A stretch of DNA of 23,171 nucleotides from DATARH01 sp036273175 (GTDB lineage: Bacteria > Pseudomonadota > Alphaproteobacteria > ATCC43930 > CGMCC-115725): NCBI GenBank assembly GCA_036273175.1, contig DASUIE010000139.1, positions 1 to 23,171 of the forward strand, read 5' to 3'. Made by a program: the position numbers and the translations under genes. Below are positions 15,526-21,915 of this stretch, piece by piece (positions within the stretch are counted from its first letter, which is position 1; each line of letters starts with the position of its first letter). The notes beneath the pieces were generated by a model that saw only the letters and a program-made list of their open reading frames with translations, had not been told where the DNA came from and did no database searches.

Positions 15526-16734
15526 ATGTCGAGCGCGACGATCCGCCGCCTTGCCGCGGTTCCGAGCCCTGAGGAGCTGATCGGCCGGGCGCGCGCCCTC
15601 GTGCCGGAAATCCGCGCGCTGGCCGAGGAGACCGAGCGCAACCGCAACGTCTTCCCGCATATCGTCGAAAAAATCCGCGCCGCGGAGCTGCTGCGCACCT
15701 GCCGGCCCAAGATATTCGGCGGGTTCGAGTATGACGGCGAGGTGGCGCTCAAGATCGCCCTGACGATCTCCGCTGCCTGCGCCTCGACCGGGTGGACGGT
15801 CAACGGCGCGGTCTCCAACGGTTTGTCGCTGAGCCACTGGTCGATCGAGGCGCAGCGCGAAATCTGGGAAGACGGTTCCGACCCATTCACCTTCGCCTGC
15901 TTCGCGCCGACCGGCACCGCGATTCCGGTCGAGGGCGGCTACCGGCTCACCGGCAACTGGGCCTTCGCCAGCGGCTGCGACTGCTCGGCCTGGGGCAAGC
16001 TCGGCGCGACGATCCAGGAACCGGGGCAGCCGCCCGAGGGCGCGTTCTTCCTGCTCCCGGTCGGCGATCTGGAGATTGTCGATACCTGGTTCGTCGCCGG
16101 GCTGTGCGGCACCGGCAGCAAGGACATCGTCACCCGCGACGTGTTCGTGCCGTCGCACCGCGTGCTCAAATTCGCCGATACTCGGGCCGGCACCTCGCCC
16201 GGCGCGCGCCATCACGACAACCCGATCTACCGCATCCCGCTGCTAATGCTCGGGGCCTCGATGCTGGCTTCGACCGCGGTCGGCGCGGCGCGGGGCGCGG
16301 TCGAGTCCTATCTCGAACAGACTTCCGGGCGCACGACGCGCGGTGCGCTCGCCGGCGGCGGGCTCAGGATGCGGGAATTCGCGACGATCCAGCTTCGCTT
16401 CGCCGAAGCGGCCGCCGCGTCCGAGGCCGCCGAGCTGATCCTCCTCAACGATATGCGCGAGACGATGCGCAAGCTCCGCGCCGGCGAGGAGCTGACCGTC
16501 GCCGACCGCATCCGCGCCCGCCGCAACCAGGCCTATGTCACAAGGCTCGCGGTGCAGGCGGTCGAGGCGCTCAATGCCTCGACCGGCGGCTACGGCCTTC
16601 ATCTGGAAAATCCGATCCAGCGCGCCTGGCGCGACGCCAATGCGGTCGCCCGCCATGTCAGCCTCAACTGGGACGCGGTCGGCACGATGTACGGGCAACA
16701 CGCCTTCGGCCTCGAGCCGAAAGGCCAATACTAG
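15526..16734 (+). CDS. Acyl-CoA-dehydrogenase-fold flavin monooxygenase (HsaA/class D type)
   Basis: This 402-residue protein has the acyl-CoA dehydrogenase fold but looks like the two-component class D hydroxylases (HsaA, HpaB-like, dibenzothiophene/indole relatives). There is an N-terminal helical region with RAAELLRTCRPKIFGG, then CASTGWTVN (85-93), FACFAPTGTA (123-132), GNWAFASGCD (143-152) and a C-terminal helical bundle with ARRNQAYVTRLAVQAVEAL and GGYGLHLENPIQRAWRDANA. Such enzymes use reduced flavin from a partner reductase and O2 to hydroxylate phenols or related rings. The start MSSATIRRL is the most natural, but no clear Shine-Dalgarno site is present. An extradiol dioxygenase follows after 18 bases, supporting an ortho-hydroxylation then ring-cleavage sequence. 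No flavin reductase gene is visible. Confidence 0.85.
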   Translation: MSSATIRRLAAVPSPEELIGRARALVPEIRALAEETERNRNVFPHIVEKIRAAELLRTCRPKIFGGFEYDGEVALKIALTISAACASTGWTVNGAVSNGLSLSHWSIEAQREIWEDGSDPFTFACFAPTGTAIPVEGGYRLTGNWAFASGCDCSAWGKLGATIQEPGQPPEGAFFLLPVGDLEIVDTWFVAGLCGTGSKDIVTRDVFVPSHRVLKFADTRAGTSPGARHHDNPIYRIPLLMLGASMLASTAVGAARGAVESYLEQTSGRTTRGALAGGGLRMREFATIQLRFAEAAAASEAAELILLNDMRETMRKLRAGEELTVADRIRARRNQAYVTRLAVQAVEALNASTGGYGLHLENPIQRAWRDANAVARHVSLNWDAVGTMYGQHAFGLEPKGQY

Positions 16735-16752
16735 ACGGGAAGGAAACGCGAC

Positions 16753-17817
16753 ATGGCTGAAATCCTGGGCCTCGGCGTCACCCATTGGCCGACTCTGTGC
16801 CTCCACAATGAGGGGCTGACCGGCGTCTTCAAGCGCACCCTGGAGGCGCCCAACGTCGCGCCCGAGCGCAAGGACCCGCGCAACTGGCCGGCCGAAATGA
16901 TCGCCGAGCTCGGCAACGATGACGGGCTATCGGCGGCCAACCGCTGCGGCGAGCGCTTCGGTAACGATTTCCGCGCGATCCGCAAGATTCTGGACGATTT
17001 CAATCCCGATTTTGTCCTGGTCTGGGGCGACGACCAGTACGAGAACTTCAAGGAAGACATCGTCCCGGCCTTCTGCGTCGCCGGATACGACGACAATTTC
17101 GACCTCCAGCCCTGGCACAACGGAAACGGCGGCAAGCCGAACCGCTGGGACGAGCCGGGCGATTGGAAATTAAAGCTGAAAGGCCATCGCGAGGCGGCGA
17201 AGTACCTGACCACCGGCCTGATCGAGGCCGGGATTGACATGGCCTATGCCTACAAGCCGCTGCACCATCCGATGGCGCACGCCTTCACCAACACATTCCT
17301 GTACCTCGATTGGGACCGCAGCGGCTTCCCCTATCCGGTGATCCCGTTCGCGGTGAACTGCTACGGCCGCAACCTGCTTTACGCCAAGGGCGGGCTCGGC
17401 CATCTGTTCGCGCCGCCGCGCCCGGCCGAGGAGGGCGAGGACCCGTCATCGCCGCACCCCTGGCGCTGCATGGAGGTCGGAGCCAAGGTCGGCGAGATTC
17501 TGGCGCGTTCGCCGTACCGGGTGGCGCTGGTCGCGTCGTCGAGCTGGTCGCATGCCTTCCTGTCACCGAAAAACGGATACCTCTGGCCCGACCACGAGGG
17601 CGACCGCATTCTGTTCGACGCGGTCAGCCGCGCCGATTACGGCACCTGGAAGAAGCGCACCCTCGCCGAGATGGAGCATTCCGGCCAGCACGAGATGCTG
17701 AACTGGATGTGTCTGATCGGCGCTATGGAGGCGCTCGACAAAAAGCCGGTCATCCAGGACTATATGGAAACGCACATCCTCGCCTCGGATAAGTGCTTCC
17801 TGTCCTTCCCGGCCTAA
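16753..17817 (+). CDS. Class III extradiol ring-cleavage dioxygenase (LigB-like)
   Basis: This 354-residue protein belongs to the LigB superfamily, which cleaves catechol-type rings next to the two hydroxyls using Fe(II). The N-terminal GLGVTHWPTL supplies H11, matching the first iron-ligand histidine of LigB. Other blocks are FVLVWGDDQYENF (87-99), YAYKPLHHPMAHAFTNT (165-181), YPVIPFAVNCYG (194-205), PWRCMEVGAKVGE (236-248), ALVASSSWSHAFL (258-270) and HEGDRILFDAV (281-291), where E282 matches the LigB glutamate ligand. D94 appears where LigB has its second histidine (see findings). AAGGAA precedes the ATG. It is co-directional and 18 bases from the flavin monooxygenase. The substrate is unknown but likely a catechol or protocatechuate-like compound. 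Confidence 0.85.
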   Translation: MAEILGLGVTHWPTLCLHNEGLTGVFKRTLEAPNVAPERKDPRNWPAEMIAELGNDDGLSAANRCGERFGNDFRAIRKILDDFNPDFVLVWGDDQYENFKEDIVPAFCVAGYDDNFDLQPWHNGNGGKPNRWDEPGDWKLKLKGHREAAKYLTTGLIEAGIDMAYAYKPLHHPMAHAFTNTFLYLDWDRSGFPYPVIPFAVNCYGRNLLYAKGGLGHLFAPPRPAEEGEDPSSPHPWRCMEVGAKVGEILARSPYRVALVASSSWSHAFLSPKNGYLWPDHEGDRILFDAVSRADYGTWKKRTLAEMEHSGQHEMLNWMCLIGAMEALDKKPVIQDYMETHILASDKCFLSFPA

Positions 17818-18584
17818 GCCGAGGGCGCGCGCCAGTATTGGTACCGGTATAGCTCGGTCTTGAGCCCGATCGCGTCGTAGAGCGCCTTTGCCGGCATGTT
17901 GTCGGCGACGACCTGCAAGCAGGCGCCGGTCGCACCGCGCGCCTTGGCCCAGCCGGCGAGCGCGGTGACGATTTTGTGCGAGTGACCGCGGCGGCGCTCG
18001 CGCGCATCGGTGACAACCATGTCGTAGCACAGCATCCCGTTATGGATCGCGCCATAGGCCATCGACACGATCCGCCCCTCCTTGTTGGCGAGCGAGGCAA
18101 AGCTTGCCGGGAGCGAGATCGCGCCGACGATGCGGCGATAGGTGTGCGCGGCCTCGGCGCCATAGCCTTGCAACCCCGCCATCGCGGCGAACCAGATGCG
18201 GTCGGCCCGCGGCCTGAGCACGATTTCCGGGTCGATCTCCGAATCCATCGCGTCGAGCGAGCCGTGGAGCACGCAGGTCTCGCCTTCCGCGGTGTAGCCG
18301 CGCTTGTCGAGCGCCCGCTCGACCGCGGGCGGGCATAGCGTCGGCACGCGAAAAATCGCCGGCTGCTCGTGCCGGCGATAGAAGGCCTCGGTCTCGGCAA
18401 TCACCGCGTCGCTGGCCGCCGCCCGCGCCGAGAGCGGGTTGGCCGAGTTGAGGCGGCGGCTCACCCCCTCCGCGAACCGTACCAGCCAGCCCTCGAGGAC
18501 GATCTCGCGCAGGGCCGGCCAGGCGTTGCCGCACGTCTCTTCGGCGTGCCAGGCAAGCGCGCCGGTTGGATTGGCCTTCGGCAT
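17814..18584 (-). CDS. GNAT-family N-acetyltransferase
   Basis: This 256-residue protein ends in a GNAT domain (about 120-250). The acetyl-CoA-binding segment RRRGHSHKIVTALAGWAKARG (197-217) is a variant of the Q/RxxGxG/A loop with His in the third conserved position, followed by LQVVADNMPAKALYDAIGL (224-241). The N-terminal half (AWPALREIVLEGWLVRFAEGVSRRLNSANPL, written here in part) also has a GNAT-like look, so this may be a tandem protein with a decayed first domain. The acyl acceptor is unknown. Its stop codon overlaps that of the extradiol dioxygenase on the other strand by four bases (17814-17817). Its start is divergent from the substrate-binding protein gene over 133 bases. Confidence 0.85.
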   Translation of the reverse strand: MPKANPTGALAWHAEETCGNAWPALREIVLEGWLVRFAEGVSRRLNSANPLSARAAASDAVIAETEAFYRRHEQPAIFRVPTLCPPAVERALDKRGYTAEGETCVLHGSLDAMDSEIDPEIVLRPRADRIWFAAMAGLQGYGAEAAHTYRRIVGAISLPASFASLANKEGRIVSMAYGAIHNGMLCYDMVVTDARERRRGHSHKIVTALAGWAKARGATGACLQVVADNMPAKALYDAIGLKTELYRYQYWRAPSA

Positions 18585-18640
18585 TTTTTCTCGTTCTTTC
18601 CGTCAGGTACGCGACAAATTAGCGCAGGGATTACGATCCG

Positions 18641-18648
18641 ATTATAAT
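18641..18648. promoter_or_regulatory. Self-complementary -10 element for divergent transcription
   Basis: ATTATAAT is its own reverse complement, so a perfect TATAAT is present on both strands (18643-18648 plus, 18646-18641 minus). It lies in the 133-base gap between the divergent GNAT and substrate-binding-protein genes, an AT-rich island in a GC-rich window. The plus -35 is weak (TTAGCG at 18619-18624 with an 18-base spacer), and no good minus -35 is seen. Confidence 0.5.
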
Positions 18649-18659
18649 GGTTCCGCGGC

Positions 18660-18688
18660 AAAAAAATCGACCCGGCGATGACCGGGTC
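18660..18688 (-). terminator. Intrinsic-type terminator on the minus strand
   Basis: GACCCGG (18669-18675) and CCGGGTC (18682-18688) form a perfect 7-bp stem with a six-base loop. Read on the minus strand it is followed by GA and seven T residues (A-run at 18660-18666 on the plus strand). This is the standard Rho-independent layout for transcripts coming leftward across the substrate-binding-protein gene. On the plus strand the same stem lies in the 5' leader of that gene and has no T-run. Confidence 0.6.
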
Positions 18689-18717
18689 AGCCGCCCAGAA
18701 CAGGGAAGGGAACGCGG

Positions 18718-20094
18718 ATGAGTCAACTCACCAGGCGCGCGGTTCTGCGCGGATCGTTGGGGCTGGCGGCGGCCGGTCTGGCGCGGCCTTACATCGCCAA
18801 CGCGGCGGCCACCACGGCCCAGGTATGGTGGACCCAGGGCTTTGTCCCCCAGGAAGACGAGGCCCTCCGGAAGATGGTCGCGGACTACGAAAAGGTCAGC
18901 GGCAACAAGATCGAGCTGTCGATCGTGCCCTTCGCGCCGCTGCGCCAGAAAATCATCTCGGCGATCACCAGCGGCGTCGTTCCCGACCTGATGAGCGTGA
19001 CGCCCGCGGAAGTTGCGCCGTTGCAAGCCTGGGCCGGCAACCTCGTCGACGTGAGCGACGTGGTCGAGACGCAAAAGGCGCATATGGTGCCGTCGGCGCT
19101 CGCCAACGCCCACTGCTACAACAACGCCGAGCACCAGCGGAGCTACTATTTCGTCCCGCATGGCTGCGCGGTGAACCCGTTCCATGTGTGGAAGTCTCTC
19201 GTCGAAAAGGCCGGCTACAAGGTGTCGGACATCCCGAAGACGTGGGACGCGTTCATCGATTTCTTCGTGCCGGTGCAGGATCGGCTGCAGCAGATGGGAA
19301 TGCGCCACACCTATGCCACCGGGTTCGTCGTCAGCACGATCGGCAATGACCCGAACGCCACGCTGTCGCAGTTTCTGATCGCCTATGGTGGGCTCGATTT
19401 TGTCACGCCCGACGGGAAACTCCATACCGACGACCCGCAGGTCCAGGAGGCGGTGATCAAGTCGCTGGAGAAACTGTCGAAGCTGTACATGAACAAGAAC
19501 ATCCCGCCAGGGTCGATCAACTGGAACGACGCCGACGACAACAACGCCTTCCATTCGAAGCTGTGCGTGATGGATTTCGACGGCACGTTGTCGACCGAGC
19601 TCGCCATGCTCGACAAGCAGAAGGACGAGTACGGCGAGGTGCTGACGATGCCGCCGCCGCTCGACAATGCCGGCAAGAAGATGGTGACCCAGCTCGGCGC
19701 TGCCGGCACGATGATCCCCAAGGGCGCCAAGAACATCGCGGTGGCCAAGGAATTCCAGAAATTTGTGATCACGCCCGAGGTCAACGCCGAGTTCACCAAG
19801 GGCGGGCTCGGACGCTTCCTGCCGGTCATCGCCGAGCTGGCGACCAAGGATACGTGGTGGACCGATCCCAAGCGCGATCCGCACGTGCCGCCTTATGTCG
19901 AGCAGGGCCTCGTCAGCCCGACCAAGCCGGACTATTTCGCCTACAACCCGGCCTGGGCGCAGGTGCGCTCCGAGCATCCGCTCCACGTCGCCTTCCACGA
20001 GATCGTCGCCGACGGGAAATCGGTGAAGGAGGCCTCGGCAAAGGCGATGAAGCGGATCGAGGAGATCTTCGCCAAGTACCAGATCGGCGCGTAG
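18718..20094 (+). CDS. ABC-transporter extracellular solute-binding protein (family 1), Tat-exported
   Basis: This 458-residue periplasmic-type binding protein begins with a twin-arginine signal (LTRRAVLRGSLGLAAAGL, R6 and R7; likely cleavage near residue 30 at ANAA). The mature region resembles sugar/oligosaccharide-binding proteins of the MalE/UgpB class: AQVWWTQGF, YEKVSGNKIELSIVP, LRQKIISAITSGVVPDLMSV, LAMLDKQKDEYGEV, then KNIAVAKEFQKFVITPEVN and GRFLPVI. The bound ligand is unknown. GGGAAGGGAA precedes the ATG. No permease or ATPase gene accompanies it in the window: both flanking genes face the other way. Its TAG is directly followed by the minus-strand stop of the DUF35 gene. Confidence 0.88.
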   Translation: MSQLTRRAVLRGSLGLAAAGLARPYIANAAATTAQVWWTQGFVPQEDEALRKMVADYEKVSGNKIELSIVPFAPLRQKIISAITSGVVPDLMSVTPAEVAPLQAWAGNLVDVSDVVETQKAHMVPSALANAHCYNNAEHQRSYYFVPHGCAVNPFHVWKSLVEKAGYKVSDIPKTWDAFIDFFVPVQDRLQQMGMRHTYATGFVVSTIGNDPNATLSQFLIAYGGLDFVTPDGKLHTDDPQVQEAVIKSLEKLSKLYMNKNIPPGSINWNDADDNNAFHSKLCVMDFDGTLSTELAMLDKQKDEYGEVLTMPPPLDNAGKKMVTQLGAAGTMIPKGAKNIAVAKEFQKFVITPEVNAEFTKGGLGRFLPVIAELATKDTWWTDPKRDPHVPPYVEQGLVSPTKPDYFAYNPAWAQVRSEHPLHVAFHEIVADGKSVKEASAKAMKRIEEIFAKYQIGA

Positions 20095-20616
20095 CTACTC
20101 CTGCGCGTACCGCCACGGTGTCGCGGGCTGTTGCGCCGTCTCGTCTATCGTCCATTGCGGCAGCGACAGCCCGTCGCCGACATCGCTGAACACCATGCGC
20201 ACGCGCGTGCCGATCCCGACCTTCTTGACGAGGTCGGCCGGCGCGAGCTGTCCGTCCGGCGTGCAGAGGTTGCCGATCACCCGCAAGGCCTCGTCCGCCG
20301 TCGGCTCGCCCTTCTGCGTGTCGAGATCGACCAGCAGGATCAAATACGGGGTCTTGCCGCGAAACGCCGGCTGGATGGCGTGGTGCACCTCGCTGTACGA
20401 GTGCACGGTCCCCTTGCCCTCGACCTTTTTCCAAGTCGACTCGCGGCTCATGCACCACGGGCAGGCCGTCGTCGGCGGATAGCGGAAGCGGCCGCATTCG
20501 TTGCAGGCCTGCAGGTGATAGTCGTGCGCCGCGCAGTGCTTGAAATACGCGACGTTCTCGACATCGAGGTCGTCGATGTGGAGGTTCATGCCGAGATAGT
20601 TGCCGTCGATCGACAT
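20095..20616 (-). CDS. DUF35 / ChsH2-like zinc-ribbon and OB-fold protein
   Basis: This 173-residue protein has a rubredoxin-like zinc ribbon (C38, C41, C52, C55 in ACNECGRFRYPPTTACPWC) followed by an OB-fold (about 62-160, with KGTVHSYSEVHHA, PYLILLVDLD, GTRVRMVFSD). DUF35 proteins partner with thiolase-superfamily enzymes. In steroid degraders the DUF35 part of ChsH2 forms a complex with the aldolase Ltp2. Here it lies 14 bases after the Ltp-like gene, so it is most probably that enzyme's partner subunit. GGAGG lies well placed before the ATG at 20616, which was preferred to an ATG six codons upstream. Confidence 0.88.
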   Translation of the reverse strand: MSIDGNYLGMNLHIDDLDVENVAYFKHCAAHDYHLQACNECGRFRYPPTTACPWCMSRESTWKKVEGKGTVHSYSEVHHAIQPAFRGKTPYLILLVDLDTQKGEPTADEALRVIGNLCTPDGQLAPADLVKKVGIGTRVRMVFSDVGDGLSLPQWTIDETAQQPATPWRYAQE

Positions 20617-20630
20617 CTTGCGTTCCTCCC

Positions 20631-21893
20631 TCACCAGCCCTTGCGCATGACCATCGACGACGCGGTCGCCGGATTGGCCCAGCCGAGATTGGCGCTCACT
20701 TCCACATCCTTCACCTGGCGGCAGCCGCCCTCGCTGTAGTCAAAGGTGTGCTGGCGCTTGCCGTTCGGTCCGATCGGGCATGAATCGTCGGCGTCGTGAC
20801 GAAGCTGGCGCGTGTTCTCGATCACCATGTTCATGCCGTGCGTGTAGCCCTCGCACAAATGGCCGCCCGAGGTGTTGTTCGGGCGCTTGCCGCCCAGCCC
20901 GATCGTGCCGTTCGACACGTAGTCGCCGCCGTCGCCCTTCTTGCAGAACCCATAATCCTCGAGCTGCAGCATCGTGGTGAAGGTGAAGGCGTCGTAGGAG
21001 CCGGTGACATCGATATCCTCGGGCCCGACACCGGAGTTCGGCCATAGGATGTCCTTCGCGTAATACCCGCCGACGCGCGAGATCGGCCCGTGCTGGTAGT
21101 GCATGTCGAGCCGCGGCTTGTTGCAGCGGCCGACGACGCCGCGGATCAGCACCAGCGGCTGCTTCATGTCTTTCGCGCGGTCCGCCGAGGTGACGATGAC
21201 GCAGGTGGCGTTGTCGGTCTCCACGCAGCAATCGAGGAGGTGCAGCGGCTTGCAGATAAACCGGCTGTTGATCACGTCCTCGACCGTGAAGCGCTTTTTG
21301 TAATAGGCCTTCGGGTTGTTCGAGGCGTGGCGCGAGTGGAACATCTTCACATGCGCGACCTGCTCGGGCGTCGTGCCGAAATCGTACATGTGCCGCATAA
21401 AGGTCGGCGCGAAACTCTGCCCGGCGCTCTGCCAGCCATAGGCGCGGTTGTGCAGCATGTCGCCTCCGACCGGCGCCGCCGAGCGCGCCCCGGTGCCGCC
21501 GATGCGCACCTGCGAAAATCCGTTCATCGAGCGGAAGATCGCGACGGTCTTGCAGCACCCCGCTTCGATGAGGCCGATGGCGATGCCGATCAGCGCCTCG
21601 GTCGACGAGCCGCCGCCGACGCAATCCATGTAGAAATTGAGGCGGATGCCGAGATCGCCGGCGATGAACGTCGCCGAGGTCGAATCGCCGCCCGAGTAGT
21701 CGAGCATTCCGTCGATGTCGCTCGCCTTGAGCCCGGCATCGAGGATCGCGTTGCGCACCGCCCAGGTGCCGAGCGCCCGGGTCGTCATCCCGGAGCCGCG
21801 GGTATAGGTGGTCTCGCCGACCCCGACGATCGCGTATTTGTCGCGCAGGTATTTCGGGGTGGTGCCGTCGACCTCTTGGCGTGGCAGGGGCAT
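20631..21893 (-). CDS. SCP-x/Ltp thiolase-like protein, probable retro-aldolase
   Basis: This 420-residue protein has the thiolase-superfamily fold of lipid-transfer-protein (Ltp/SCP-x) type: YAIVGVGETTYTRGSG (20-35), GLKASDIDGML, MDCVGGGSSTEAL (89-101), GSYDAFTFTTMLQLEDYGFC (298-317) and NTSGGHLCEGYTHGMNMV (340-357). The residue aligning with the thiolase nucleophile is G94; the nearest cysteine, C91, is three residues off. Y300 (in SYDAF) and Y350 (in EGYTHG) correspond to the tyrosines I remember as catalytic in Ltp2, so retro-aldol cleavage of a beta-hydroxyacyl-CoA is more likely than thiolysis. The C-terminus is rich in DYSEGGCRQVKDVEV. GGAGGG precedes the ATG. It sits between the amidohydrolase (22-base gap) and DUF35 (14-base gap) genes. 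Confidence 0.85.
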   Translation of the reverse strand: MPLPRQEVDGTTPKYLRDKYAIVGVGETTYTRGSGMTTRALGTWAVRNAILDAGLKASDIDGMLDYSGGDSTSATFIAGDLGIRLNFYMDCVGGGSSTEALIGIAIGLIEAGCCKTVAIFRSMNGFSQVRIGGTGARSAAPVGGDMLHNRAYGWQSAGQSFAPTFMRHMYDFGTTPEQVAHVKMFHSRHASNNPKAYYKKRFTVEDVINSRFICKPLHLLDCCVETDNATCVIVTSADRAKDMKQPLVLIRGVVGRCNKPRLDMHYQHGPISRVGGYYAKDILWPNSGVGPEDIDVTGSYDAFTFTTMLQLEDYGFCKKGDGGDYVSNGTIGLGGKRPNNTSGGHLCEGYTHGMNMVIENTRQLRHDADDSCPIGPNGKRQHTFDYSEGGCRQVKDVEVSANLGWANPATASSMVMRKGW

Positions 21894-21915
21894 TGTTTGT
21901 CTCCCTCCTGGCTGG

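Noticed and set aside
18631..19998. A 455-codon minus-strand open frame opposite the substrate-binding-protein gene
   Set aside because: The composition (His/Arg/Leu/Gly-rich, no motifs) is that of a mirror frame of a GC-rich gene, and no ribosome-binding site is evident. Antisense transcription there is possible, but I do not believe it encodes a protein.
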